A stretch of DNA of 64,000 nucleotides, from the NCBI RefSeq assembly GCF_000717335.1, contig NZ_JNYZ01000012.1, forward strand, positions 1 through 64,000. The letters are read 5' to 3'. The DNA comes from Amycolatopsis jejuensis. Its GTDB lineage: Bacteria > Actinomycetota > Actinomycetes > Mycobacteriales > Pseudonocardiaceae. Below the pieces are notes generated by a model, which was not told the origin of the DNA, did no database searches, and was given only the letters and a program-made list of their open reading frames with translations. Position 1 is the first letter of the stretch, and every line of letters starts with the position of its first letter. The position numbers and the translations under genes were made by a program. Below, piece by piece: positions 43,650 to 52,357 of the stretch.

Positions 43650-43891
43650 GTCCGGCCTCGCTCCTCATCCGTTCCCCTTTCGCATAATCGCTCGAAACCG
43701 CGCGTACGTGACACCCTCGCCCAGCGTTACCCTCCCCCGCTGCCCTGGGCTTTTTCGTTGCCCGGCAACAGATGCCCGAACGTGGTCCCCGCCACGTCCG
43801 CGATCGCCGCTGAGAGTGTCTGCGCGATCACGGCTCGATCGACCGGCATACTGCCGCTTCCCGCACCCCGCCCGAGAGGACCCCGCGCGCC

Positions 43892-44545
43892 ATGGCCCGG
43901 ACGTTTCCCATCAAGCGCACCGCGGCACTCGCGGTCGTGCTGCTACTGGCCGTCGCCGGGTTCTGGTACGCCCAGCGCCAGGTCGGCGACGGACCGTCCG
44001 AAGCCGCCCCGGCGAACGTCGGCGACGCCGGACAGCAGCTGGCCGAGCTGAAAATCGCGCCACGGACGCCGATGACCGGCTACTCCCGCGAGAAGTTCCC
44101 GCACTGGGACAGCCAGGGGCACAACTGCAACACACGCGAGACGGTGCTCAAGCGGGACGGCAAGGACGTCAAGGCGGGCAACGACTGCAATCCGACGGCA
44201 GGCTCCTGGTACAGCAAGTACGACGGCGAAACCTGGACCAAACCCGGCGACCTCGACATCGACCACGTCGTCCCGCTCGGCCAGGCGTGGGAAAGCGGTG
44301 CGCGCGACTGGGCGCAGGACAAGCGCGAACAGTTCGCCAACGACCTCACGCGCCCGCAGCTGTTCGCCGTGACCGCCAGCGTGAACCGGCAGAAGGGCGA
44401 CAAGGCCCCGGACGAGTGGAAGCCGCCGCTCGTGTCGTTCTGGTGCACCTACGCCACCGACTGGGTCACGGTGAAACACCACTACGCGCTGACGATCACC
44501 GACCTGGAGAAGCGCGCCCTGCAAGACATGCTTCGTCGCTGCTGA
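43892..44545 (+). CDS. Secreted or membrane-anchored HNH-type nuclease (DUF1524)
   Basis: Protein of 217 residues with an N-terminal signal or anchor ('RTAALAVVLLLAVAGFWYA') and a DUF1524-type HNH domain. The catalytic 'DLDIDHVVPLGQAW' holds Asp124-His125, and 'VTASVNRQKGDKAPDEW' holds the second Asn/Lys part. Cysteines at positions 79, 99 and near the end probably form disulfides outside the cell. Such nucleases degrade DNA for nutrients or against competitors. Confidence 0.9.
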   Translation: MARTFPIKRTAALAVVLLLAVAGFWYAQRQVGDGPSEAAPANVGDAGQQLAELKIAPRTPMTGYSREKFPHWDSQGHNCNTRETVLKRDGKDVKAGNDCNPTAGSWYSKYDGETWTKPGDLDIDHVVPLGQAWESGARDWAQDKREQFANDLTRPQLFAVTASVNRQKGDKAPDEWKPPLVSFWCTYATDWVTVKHHYALTITDLEKRALQDMLRRC

Positions 44546-44641
44546 ACCGTTTCGTCATCTGCTTGTCCCACTTGCGACATGTCACAACCGCGACACGGCA
44601 AGGTAGTGACGCGGACCCCGGTCCGCCCCGAACCTGGTGCG

Positions 44642-47600
44642 ATGACGTGGAGATCACGAGTCATCACTCTCGGCTGCACCGGCGCACTGGTCGTGGGACT
44701 CGCCCCGGGCGCTGCGGCCGACCCCGCAAGTGGCCCACCGGCCATTCCCCAAGGTCCCGGTGAACGGCACACCGTCACTCTACTCACCGGTGACGTCGTG
44801 CAGGTGGAAGGACCACCGGGCGGCAGGCAGACCGCGACGGTCCGGCCTGGCAAAGGACGCGAGCGCGTCCAGTTCTCGCAGAACGAGGTCGACGGCAAGC
44901 TGTCGGTCATCCCCTCCGACGCCGTGCCGCTGCTGGCGGCCAAGCGTCTCGACAAATCCCTGTTCGACATCACCGGCCTGATTGCGCAGGGGTACGCGGA
45001 CGAGACCAGCAAAGCGTTGCCGCTGATCGCGCATTACCCCGACGGCGTCTCGATCGCGTCCGTACCCACCTTGGCCGCCACCGACCAGGGCGCGGAGCTG
45101 CCGAGCGTGCACGGCCGCGCGGTCCGCGAGGACAAACAGCGCGCCGGTGAGTTCTGGAAGGCGTTCACCGGCCCGAAGGCCGCCTCCGGTGGCGTGGAAC
45201 GGATTTCGCTGGACCGCAAGGTGCACGCGACTCTCGACCGCAGTGTGCCGCAGATCGGCGCTCCCGAGGCGTGGGCCGCCGGGTACGACGGCAACGGCAC
45301 CACGGTCGCCGTGCTCGACACCGGGTACGACGCCGCTCACCCGGACCTCGCCGGGAAAGTGGTGAAGTCGGCGAACTTCTCGTCGAGCCCGGACATCGTC
45401 GACCGGGTCGGCCACGGCACGCACGTCGCGGCCACCATCGCCGGTACCGGCGCGGCCGCGGGCGGCACGCGCAAGGGAGCCGCGCCGGGGGCGAAGCTGA
45501 TCGTCGGCAAGGTGCTCGGCGACGACGGCAGCGGCACGTATTCCGAGATCCTGCAAGGGATGGAGTGGGCCGCGTCGTCCGGCGCCAAGGTGGTCAACAT
45601 GAGCCTCGGCGGCGGTCCGACCGACGGCAAGGACGACCTCAGCCTCGGCCTCGACGAGATCAGCGCGCGCACCGGCACGCTGTTCGTGGTCGCGGCAGGC
45701 AACGACGGCGAGAACGGCTCGTCCACGATCGGCTCGCCGGGCAGCGCGGACGCGGCCCTCACCGTCGGCGCGGTCGACCGCAAGAACGCGCTCACCACGT
45801 TCTCCAGCAAGGGTCCGCGGCTCGGTGACCTCGCCGTGAAGCCGGATCTCACCGCGCCCGGGCTTGGCATCGTCGCCGCCCGCGCGGCCGGTACCTCGCT
45901 CGGCGACCCGGTGGACGAGCACTACACCTCGATGTCCGGCACGTCGATGGCGACCCCGCACGTAGCAGGCGCCGCAGCGATTCTGGCCCAGCGCTATCCA
46001 CAGTGGACGGCGCAGCAGCTCAAGGATGCCTTGGGCAGCACCGCGAAACCGACGCCAGGGCTCACCGCATTCCAGCAAGGCGGTGGCCGGGTGGATGTCG
46101 CCGCAGCCGCCGCGCGTCCCGGCGTTTTCGCCACCGGGACGCTCAACCTCGGTCCGATCGATGCCGGTTCCGCGGCAGTGCGCAAGGAAGTCACGTACAC
46201 CAACACGACTTCCGCTCCGGTACACCTCACCCCGCGGCTCGATCTACATCGGACTGATGGCACCGCGCCCGGTGCCGCGGTGCGCCTTGAAAAGTCCACA
46301 GTGGACGTTCCGGCCGGGGGCAGTGCCACGGTCGGGATCATCGTCGATTCGGCCAAGCTGGCGCACGGCAACTACACCGGAAGCCTGGTCGCGGATTCCG
46401 TGCACACGACCGTCGGGCTGATGAAGGAGGCGCCGAAGCACAAGGTGACCGTGCGCGGTCTCGGCCGCGACGGCAAGGGCGCGTTCATGGAGTTCACCCT
46501 GCGCGGCGACGACGACCGGTTCGACACGTTCTGCTATCTCGACCAAGGCGAACCTGTCACCTTCGAGGTCGCCGAAGGCACCTACTACCTCCGCGGCATG
46601 GTCGGCGGCGGCATGGCGCCGGACGAGGAGATGACCGTGGTCATCCTGCCCGAGGTCGAGGTGAACAAGGACGTCGACCTGGTCATGGACGCCCGCAAGG
46701 CGGTGCCGGTCGAGATCCGGACGCCCCGCCCGGCGGCGGTGGACAACGTCGTGAACATCTACACCCACCGGGAGATCGGCGAGCGCAACATCACCACCGG
46801 CAACACCGCCCTTCCCGGGGTCCGGCACCTCTACGTGACGCCGACCCAGCCGGTGAAGAAGGGCAGTTTCGAGTTCGGCACCAGGTGGCAGCTCACCGCG
46901 CCGGCGCTGACCGCGAGCGTGCTGCCGTGGTTCGATCTCCGTACCGAACTGTTCTATTACCCGTCGTCTCCGGCGATTTCCGGGCTGAAGTGGCTGCCGG
47001 TGGTCCCGGTCGACGGCAACCGGCCGGACTACGGCAAGGCCCGCGGCAAGATCGCGCTCGTGACCCCGACGGCGGACGGCAGCGTCAACCCCGAGGACGC
47101 CGCTCAGGCGGCCGCCAAGGCGGGTGCCGCGATGGTGGCCGTGGTCACCGGGCCGAAGGAGCCCACGTACGGCCGCTGGCTGCCGTCGGGTGAACGGCTG
47201 CCGATCCCCACCGTGTGGGTGCCGGGGGAGCAGGGCACGCGCTTGGCCGACCGGGCCGGGCACGGCATGGCGAGCCTGCTGCTGCACGGCACGCCGGTGA
47301 GCCCGTACCTGTACGACGTCCTGCAGGTCTCGCGTGGTCAGGTGCCGCAACGGATCGTGTACCGGGTGACCGACCAGAACAGCGCAACCGTGACGGCCAA
47401 CTACCACGCGACCGGGAAAACCGAGTGGCTGGCCGAACAGCGGTACGCCTGGCGGCCGTGGGAGAAGTACTCGTTCGGCCAGCTCCAGCGGTTCGCCCCC
47501 ACCGGGCGGGCGCGCGAGGAAATCGTCTCCGCGGACGACACGCTGTGGCAGCACCAGGTCAAGAACGGGCTCAGCTGGGAGACGATGCAGCCGCTGGCGG

Positions 47601-48349
47601 GCGGCATGATGGACCAGCTGCACGCGTTCCGGCCGGGGCAGCGGGCGACCGAGAACTGGTACCAGCCGGTGGTGCGGCCGTCGATCCCGCGTGGCGTCCC
47701 GGGGCTGCAGTCGAGCCGGACCGGGAACAGCCTGACGCTCCGGATTCCGGAGTTCACCGGCGCGGAAGCCGGGCAGTACGCATTCTCCGAAACGACCATG
47801 GGCGGGTATCCGGACGAGGTGACCGCGCGGCTGTACCAGAACGGCAAGCTGCTGAAGGAAGGGACGGCCGCGTGGGGCAAGTACCCCGTACCGGGTGATC
47901 CGTCGACCTACCGGCTCGACCTGTCGGTGACCCGGTCGACTCCGGACTGGCAGTTCAGCACGCACACGGACACGTCGTGGACCTTCGGCTCGCGCCGTCC
48001 CACCGATGGCAAGACCGACCTGCTTCCGTTGCTGCAGCTGGATTACGGGGTCGCGACGGATCTCGCGCAGAAGGCCCGTGCCGGACGTTCGGTGCCGATC
48101 GAGCTGACTGTGCGGAATCAGGATGGCCTGGCCGCGCCAAGGAATCCGTCGATGAAGGTGGCAGTGTCCTATGACGACGGTCGCACGTGGACGGACGTCA
48201 AACGGCTCGAAAACCTTGGCCAGGGCCGGTTCCGTGCGGTCGCCGACCAGCCGCGGGGCAACGGTTACGTCTCGTTGCGCGTGCAGGCGGGCGACGGGAC
48301 CGGGAATTCGGTGCAGCAGACGGTGATCCGGGCCTTCGGGCTCGGCTGA
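44642..48349 (+). CDS. Very large secreted subtilisin-like serine protease (S8)
   Basis: Secreted protease of 1235 residues. A signal peptide ('RVITLGCTGALVVGLAPGAA') and propeptide precede the S8 domain. Catalytic Asp226 is in 'VAVLDTGYDAAHPDL', His258 in 'GHGTHVAATIAG', the oxyanion Asn in 'VAAGNDGENG' and Ser435 in 'GTSMATPHVAGAA'. About 750 residues of beta-rich domains follow, probably for substrate binding. The frame allows an ATG 63 bases earlier; the later ATG puts the signal peptide at the very N-terminus. Confidence 0.93.
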   Translation: MTWRSRVITLGCTGALVVGLAPGAAADPASGPPAIPQGPGERHTVTLLTGDVVQVEGPPGGRQTATVRPGKGRERVQFSQNEVDGKLSVIPSDAVPLLAAKRLDKSLFDITGLIAQGYADETSKALPLIAHYPDGVSIASVPTLAATDQGAELPSVHGRAVREDKQRAGEFWKAFTGPKAASGGVERISLDRKVHATLDRSVPQIGAPEAWAAGYDGNGTTVAVLDTGYDAAHPDLAGKVVKSANFSSSPDIVDRVGHGTHVAATIAGTGAAAGGTRKGAAPGAKLIVGKVLGDDGSGTYSEILQGMEWAASSGAKVVNMSLGGGPTDGKDDLSLGLDEISARTGTLFVVAAGNDGENGSSTIGSPGSADAALTVGAVDRKNALTTFSSKGPRLGDLAVKPDLTAPGLGIVAARAAGTSLGDPVDEHYTSMSGTSMATPHVAGAAAILAQRYPQWTAQQLKDALGSTAKPTPGLTAFQQGGGRVDVAAAAARPGVFATGTLNLGPIDAGSAAVRKEVTYTNTTSAPVHLTPRLDLHRTDGTAPGAAVRLEKSTVDVPAGGSATVGIIVDSAKLAHGNYTGSLVADSVHTTVGLMKEAPKHKVTVRGLGRDGKGAFMEFTLRGDDDRFDTFCYLDQGEPVTFEVAEGTYYLRGMVGGGMAPDEEMTVVILPEVEVNKDVDLVMDARKAVPVEIRTPRPAAVDNVVNIYTHREIGERNITTGNTALPGVRHLYVTPTQPVKKGSFEFGTRWQLTAPALTASVLPWFDLRTELFYYPSSPAISGLKWLPVVPVDGNRPDYGKARGKIALVTPTADGSVNPEDAAQAAAKAGAAMVAVVTGPKEPTYGRWLPSGERLPIPTVWVPGEQGTRLADRAGHGMASLLLHGTPVSPYLYDVLQVSRGQVPQRIVYRVTDQNSATVTANYHATGKTEWLAEQRYAWRPWEKYSFGQLQRFAPTGRAREEIVSADDTLWQHQVKNGLSWETMQPLAGGMMDQLHAFRPGQRATENWYQPVVRPSIPRGVPGLQSSRTGNSLTLRIPEFTGAEAGQYAFSETTMGGYPDEVTARLYQNGKLLKEGTAAWGKYPVPGDPSTYRLDLSVTRSTPDWQFSTHTDTSWTFGSRRPTDGKTDLLPLLQLDYGVATDLAQKARAGRSVPIELTVRNQDGLAAPRNPSMKVAVSYDDGRTWTDVKRLENLGQGRFRAVADQPRGNGYVSLRVQAGDGTGNSVQQTVIRAFGLG

Positions 48350-48395
48350 CGAACCGGGCGGGCGGCTATCCGGCAGCCGCCCGTCCTGGTTCGTC
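48348..48395. terminator. Bidirectional hairpin over both convergent stop codons
   Basis: GACGAACC-GGGCGGGCGGCT (48348-48367) pairs with the arm 48375-48395 around a 7-base loop, with a single bulge and one mismatch. It spans the stops of the subtilase and the minus-strand HTH regulator. Confidence 0.75.
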
Positions 48396-49376
48396 GAGCC
48401 AGCCCTGGCGGCTGGTCTCCCAGGCGAGCTGCATCCGGGTCTGGACGTTCATCCGGGTCATCAGGTCGTGGATCCGCCGCTGGACGGTGCGCTGGCTCAC
48501 CGCGAGCCGGGTCGCGATGGCCTTGTCCGTGACACCCGCGACCAGCAGCGACAACAGGTGGCGCTCGTCCGGATCGGGACGGGCGCCACCGGGTTGCCGG
48601 TCGGTGGTGTCGTACAGCGTCCGGTCGGCACGCAGCGGCCAGGCGCGTTCCCAGTAGCTCTCGAAAAGGGCGATCAACGCGGCGAGGAGGGTGCTGTCGC
48701 GGATCAGGGCGGCGGTCGGTTCGCCGGAACCGTCCAGGTCGTGGACGAGGGGGCACAGCGCGATGCGGTCGTCGGCGATCGCCATCCGGATGGGCAAGGT
48801 GGCGGCTGAGCGTGCTGTCTCGCCGCGCCGGATGCCTTGGGTGATGTTTTCGATCGTGCCGGGTTCTTCGAGCATTGCGCGCTCGTAGATCACGCGGTAT
48901 CCGACCCCGCGGGCCAGGGCGGCGTACTCCTCGGTGTTTTCGCCGGACGCCATGGCGATGTGCCCGGCGCGGCAGAACCACCGCATTTCGTGGCGGACGC
49001 CGGTCTGGATGTTGGTGAGCTGCTGGCGGATCGCTGCGGTGCCGGTGATGATCTCGACGAGTTGGGTGGCGTCCCGGCGTCTTGCGCCGCCGCGGTACTC
49101 CTCGGTCAGGTGGTTGACGGCGGTACGGGCCCATTCGAGGGATTCCTGCCCGCGGAGGAGCAGGGGGGCGAAGGCCACGTCGGGTGGGGAGGGGGCGTAT
49201 GTGCCGGAGATGTGGCTGATGAGGCCCTTGGTGTGGAGGGAGTGGAGGAGGGTGGCCACCTGTGGCGGGGACAGGTGGAGGTGGTGGGCGATCTGGTCGG
49301 GGGTGGCGTCGAACATGCCGACGAGGAGGCGGTAGACGCGTTCTTCGTCCGCGGTGACCCCGATGGCGTCCAGCAT
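48366..49376 (-). CDS. TrmB-like plus LuxR-type helix-turn-helix regulator
   Basis: Protein of 336 residues with two DNA-binding modules: an N-terminal TrmB-like winged helix ('LDAIGVTADEERVYRLLVG', 'SPPQVATLLHSLHTKGLI') and a C-terminal LuxR-type one ('DERHLLSLLVAGVTDKAIAT', 'VSQRTVQRRIHDLMTRMNVQ'). The middle resembles the sensor domain of actinobacterial TrmB/LuxR hybrids. The first 270 bases of its gene are overlapped, same strand and another frame, by the run-on end of the next upstream gene. The ATG at the start of the TrmB-like domain was preferred. Confidence 0.85.
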   Translation of the reverse strand: MLDAIGVTADEERVYRLLVGMFDATPDQIAHHLHLSPPQVATLLHSLHTKGLISHISGTYAPSPPDVAFAPLLLRGQESLEWARTAVNHLTEEYRGGARRRDATQLVEIITGTAAIRQQLTNIQTGVRHEMRWFCRAGHIAMASGENTEEYAALARGVGYRVIYERAMLEEPGTIENITQGIRRGETARSAATLPIRMAIADDRIALCPLVHDLDGSGEPTAALIRDSTLLAALIALFESYWERAWPLRADRTLYDTTDRQPGGARPDPDERHLLSLLVAGVTDKAIATRLAVSQRTVQRRIHDLMTRMNVQTRMQLAWETSRQGWLDEPGRAAAG

Positions 49377-50035
49377 CCGGCGAGCGTAGGGCACGTGAGG
49401 GTGGGGTTTGGGGGACAAGAATGGACAGGTGTCCTGGTGGGCGCTGGGGGGTGCCCGGTGGGCCCTGGTTCCCGGTTGGGAATTGTTGCGTTGGGGGCAC
49501 CCCGAAGCTGGATTGTGACGACGTGCGGAGGGTGCTTGTCAAGGCGGGAAAGATGCCTTGACAAGCACCCTCCGCACGTGTTGGAGCTTCGGATCGGGGT
49601 GCAGGGCGGGGGCTGGCTGCCCGGGTTTCGTTGGGTTCGCGCGTGCGGCTTGGGTTCTTCGGAGGGGGCGTAGCCCCAGCGTCGGGACAGGGCGCGGACC
49701 AGTTGCAAGCCGCGGCTTCGTGCGGCTGCGGGGGTTGGTTCCTTCAGTTCCGGGGGCGAAGCCGAGGTGTCGAAGACCTGCACCACCAGCTCGCTGCCCT
49801 CGACGCGGAGTTCCAGGCGGTCCGGGTGGTCGCCGTGTTCGAAGGCGTTCGTCACCAGTTCCGAGGTTGCCAGCAGGACGTCGTCGCGGAGTTGGGCGGG
49901 GACTTCCAAGTCGGCCAGTGCGGTGCGGACCTGGGCGCGGGCTACTGCGGGCGCGGTGACGTCGTCCGGGAGCGCCAGGCGCACGGTGGCGGCGGCTGCC
50001 CCGGTGCTCCTGGTCGGCATCCTCGACGTCGTCAT
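49106..50035 (-). CDS. ATP-binding (RsbW/HATPase_c-like) regulator with run-on C-terminus
   Basis: The first 125 or so residues are a normal anti-sigma-type ATPase domain: 'DDVLLATSELVTNAFEHGDH' (N box) and 'RSRGLQLVRALSRRWGYAP' (G box). Proteins of this kind usually end there, at about 140 residues. Here the frame has no stop: it reads through a 25-bp hairpin ('NTCGGCLSRHLSRLDKHPPH') and about 180 more Pro/Ser/Thr-rich residues, ending inside the neighbouring regulator gene. The tail is probably not functional. GGGAGGTG precedes the ATG. Confidence 0.75.
   Translation of the reverse strand: MTTSRMPTRSTGAAAATVRLALPDDVTAPAVARAQVRTALADLEVPAQLRDDVLLATSELVTNAFEHGDHPDRLELRVEGSELVVQVFDTSASPPELKEPTPAAARSRGLQLVRALSRRWGYAPSEEPKPHARTQRNPGSQPPPCTPIRSSNTCGGCLSRHLSRLDKHPPHVVTIQLRGAPNATIPNREPGPTGHPPAPTRTPVHSCPPNPTLTCPTLAGCWTPSGSPRTKNASTASSSACSTPPPTRSPTTSTCPRHRWPPSSTPSTPRASSATSPAHTPPPHPTWPSPPCSSAGRNPSNGPVPPSTT
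49521..49579. repeat. Perfect 25-bp inverted repeat (hairpin element)
   Basis: Two exactly complementary 25-base arms (49521-49545 and 49555-49579), beginning ACGTGCGGAGGGTGCTTGTC, flank a 9-base loop. It could be a terminator between two minus-strand genes or a small palindromic mobile repeat. It lies inside the run-on reading frame of the ATP-binding protein. No second copy was noticed in this window. Confidence 0.85.
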
Positions 50036-50099
50036 GGCGTTGCACCTCCCGACCTCTGTGCTCGCAACCTCGTATTTACCCAACCTGGGCGAAGACAAA

Positions 50100-50876
50100 T
50101 CACGTGCCTTCGGTGATGTCCGTCTCTGCGAGTCCGGTGCGGAGCTTCTTCAGCGTCGCGGCCAGTAGCCGGGACACCTGCATCTGCGAAACCCCCACGC
50201 GGCGCGCGATGTCCGACTGGCTCATTCCCGACCCGAACCGCAGCGCCACGATCTTGCGTTCCCGCTCAGGCAGGCTCTCCAGCATGGGGCGCAGTGCCTC
50301 GCGCAGTTCCGCCTGGCCGAGGTTCGCGTCCGGGGCTCCGAAGCGGGTGTGCGCGGAGTTCTCCAGCAGGTTGTCCAGCGACGCCCCATAGCGGCCCTGT
50401 CCGGCGCGCAGGCCCTCGTACACGTCCTCGATCGGCACCCCCAGATGCCGCGCGATTTCACTCGGCCGGGGGGCGCGCGACAAGCGGATGGTGAGCTCCT
50501 CGCGGGCGGCCGAGATCGTCGCGTTGAGTTCCTTCAAGCGTCGCGGGACCCGTACCGACCAGCTGTTGTCGCGGAAGTGGTGGCGCAGTTCGCCGGAGAT
50601 CGTCGGCACGGCGAAGGCCAGGAAATCGGTGCCCTGGCCGGGGTCGTAACGGTCGACCGCGTGGATGAGGCCGACCGTCGCGATCTGCACTAGGTCGTCC
50701 ATTGCCTCGTCGCGGTTGCGGAACTTCCGCGCAAGATTGCGCGCCAGCTCGAGGTGCTCGCGTACCAGCTGGTCCCGGATCTCCTCGCGACGCGGCGAAC
50801 GGTCGGGCAGCCCGGTCAATTCGTGGAACAGTGCTGCCACGTCGGTGGGCTCGCCGCCGCCGGCGGGGGTCGTCAC
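50100..50876 (-). CDS. SigB/SigF-family RNA polymerase sigma factor
   Basis: Sigma factor of 258 residues with regions 2, 3 and 4: 'AMDDLVQIATVGLIHAVDRY' (2.x), 'HFRDNSWSVRVPRRLKELNA' (3.0) and 'SQSDIARRVGVSQMQVSRLL' (4.2). This is the stress/sporulation SigB/SigF group, controlled by partner switching. Its GTG overlaps the anti-sigma stop (GTGA), so regulator and target are made together. The ATP-binding protein lies further downstream. Confidence 0.92.
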   Translation of the reverse strand: MTTPAGGGEPTDVAALFHELTGLPDRSPRREEIRDQLVREHLELARNLARKFRNRDEAMDDLVQIATVGLIHAVDRYDPGQGTDFLAFAVPTISGELRHHFRDNSWSVRVPRRLKELNATISAAREELTIRLSRAPRPSEIARHLGVPIEDVYEGLRAGQGRYGASLDNLLENSAHTRFGAPDANLGQAELREALRPMLESLPERERKIVALRFGSGMSQSDIARRVGVSQMQVSRLLAATLKKLRTGLAETDITEGT

Positions 50877-51289
50877 GAGTGGGCCGCCTCGCTCTCCCGG
50901 ACCAGCTGCACCCGGGAGAGGTACCGGCCGTCCGCGGGAGTCACGGTGCGTCGCGCGGAGGTGGCCAGCGCGGTGAGCAGCTGCCAGGACAGGCCGGTCT
51001 CGTCGCCGTGGTCGGCGCGGTCGGAAACCACCGAGACGGTGACCTCGATCCGGCCGTCGATCCAGGAGAAAACGCAGGTCAGCTTGCCGTCGGCGGCCGA
51101 GGGCAGCAGCATCGAACAGGCCTCGTCCACGGCCATCCGAAGGTCCTCGACGGCGTCGAGGTCGAAATCCTGGCGCATCGCGATGTCGGCGACGATCGTG
51201 CGCAGAGTGGGTACCACGTGCGGGATCGCCGCCGTCCGCACCTCGATGAGCTGTGCGTCCTCGCGCTCGAGCGGGGCGTTCTCCTCCAC
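50873..51289 (-). CDS. Anti-sigma factor, RsbW/UsfX-like
   Basis: Protein of 138 residues with an HATPase-like fold ('VVPTLRTIVADIAMRQDFDL', 'LRMAVDEACSMLLPSAADG'). The N box reads DEACSML, lacking the usual asparagine, as in mycobacterial UsfX-type anti-sigma factors; kinase activity may be weak. It should bind the SigF-type factor encoded right after it, and be released by the STAS antagonist encoded nearby. GGAGAAGGGA lies before the GTG. Confidence 0.88.
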   Translation of the reverse strand: MEENAPLEREDAQLIEVRTAAIPHVVPTLRTIVADIAMRQDFDLDAVEDLRMAVDEACSMLLPSAADGKLTCVFSWIDGRIEVTVSVVSDRADHGDETGLSWQLLTALATSARRTVTPADGRYLSRVQLVRESEAAHS

Positions 51290-51438
51290 GTGCTGTCCCT
51301 TCTCCGGCGTGCTGCCGCCGAGTCTTTCGTGCCCGGTCTGCCACATGCCCGGGGGGTGAGCAAACCAAACCCGCGTTTGACCGCCGCGACCGGCGGGCAT
51401 GTAGCGATCGAGTGCATCCCGGGAAAGGTGGGGACGAC

Positions 51439-51744
51439 ATGGCTGACGTGAGCCGGCTGCCCAACGTGGTCGCCGAGGAGTGGGAGTGGCAGCTTCGCGG
51501 GTCGTGCCGTGGTGCGGACAGCAGCCTGTTCTTCCATACCGACAACGAGCGCGGCTCCGCGCGCGAGCGCCGCGAGTCCCGTGCGAAGGCGATCTGTCAC
51601 ACCTGCCCGGTGCTGGCGCAGTGCCGCAAGCACGCGATGACCGTGCAGGAGCCGTACGGGATCTGGGGCGGTCTCGGCGAGATCGAGCGGCGCGAGCTCT
51701 TCATGCGTGAACGGCGGGCCAAGCGCAAGACCGTGTCTGCCTGA
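51439..51744 (+). CDS. WhiB-family iron-sulfur transcriptional regulator
   Basis: Protein of 101 residues with four cysteines (C23, C53, C56, C62; 'GSCRGADSSLFFH' and 'ICHTCPVLAQC') to hold a [4Fe-4S] cluster, then the family turn 'EPYGIWGGLGEIERR' and a basic tail for DNA binding. WhiB proteins act with the main sigma factor in development and stress. It is divergent from the anti-sigma gene across 149 bases. The precise paralogue cannot be told from sequence reading alone. Confidence 0.95.
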   Translation: MADVSRLPNVVAEEWEWQLRGSCRGADSSLFFHTDNERGSARERRESRAKAICHTCPVLAQCRKHAMTVQEPYGIWGGLGEIERRELFMRERRAKRKTVSA

Positions 51745-51756
51745 CCCCGCCCGGAA

Positions 51757-51781
51757 CCCCGCGCACCAGCAGTGCGCGGGG
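51757..51781 (+). terminator. Hairpin terminator after whiB
   Basis: CCCCGCGCAC pairs perfectly with GTGCGCGGGG around a 5-base loop, twelve bases past the stop codon. Confidence 0.8.
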
Positions 51782-51944
51782 TCTGTTGTGCGTGCCTCCG
51801 GCGGGGTACCCCTGTGCCGACGCGGGCGCGGTCACCCACTGGGTTAGGGTTGGGTCTCCAGATGCTTGGGACCGTGACACGGTTGCCGCTTGAGACAACA
51901 GGCGCGTACCGGCGCAGGAGCAGCGCCTGACGAGGAGAAACTGC

Positions 51945-52298
51945 ATGCCCGCAGCCGACCAGAACGCCACTCCGCCCGGATTCGGCATCACGCTGGACAC
52001 CGCGGCCGCCGAGCCGAGGGTGGTGGTCACCGGTGAGCTGGACCTGCTCACCAGTCCGCAGCTGCAGGAAGCCTTGGCCGGATTGATCGCGGACAAGGGC
52101 TCCCGCCGCGTGGTGGCCGACCTCACCGGCGTCACCTTCTTCGATTCGTCGGCGCTGAACGTCGTCCTGCACGCCCAGCGTCAGGCCGGGGAACAGGACG
52201 TGGAGCTGGAGGTCGTCCCCAGCGCAGCGGTCAGCAGGGTGATCGAGCTCACCGGCGTCGCCGAGCACCTGAGCGTGTCGGAGGAACCCCCGGCCTGA
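51945..52298 (+). CDS. Anti-sigma factor antagonist (STAS domain)
   Basis: Single STAS-domain protein of 117 residues: 'RVVVTGELDLLTSPQLQEAL' and the phosphorylation loop 'VTFFDSSALNVVL', where Ser68 is the likely phosphate site. When unphosphorylated, such proteins bind the anti-sigma factor and free the sigma factor. It completes the partner-switching set beside the SigF-type factor and its anti-sigma factor. GACGAGGAG lies before the ATG. Confidence 0.92.
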   Translation: MPAADQNATPPGFGITLDTAAAEPRVVVTGELDLLTSPQLQEALAGLIADKGSRRVVADLTGVTFFDSSALNVVLHAQRQAGEQDVELEVVPSAAVSRVIELTGVAEHLSVSEEPPA

Positions 52299-52357
52299 TC
52301 ATTCGCTACGGTCGCGCGGGTTTGCGAAAATGCCCGGCGACCTGGGGGATGATCACG

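Noticed and set aside
50100..51545. 481-codon frame fusing the sigma factor to upstream sequence
   Set aside because: The upstream part is antisense-like; the GTG overlapping the anti-sigma stop gives a normal SigF-type length.
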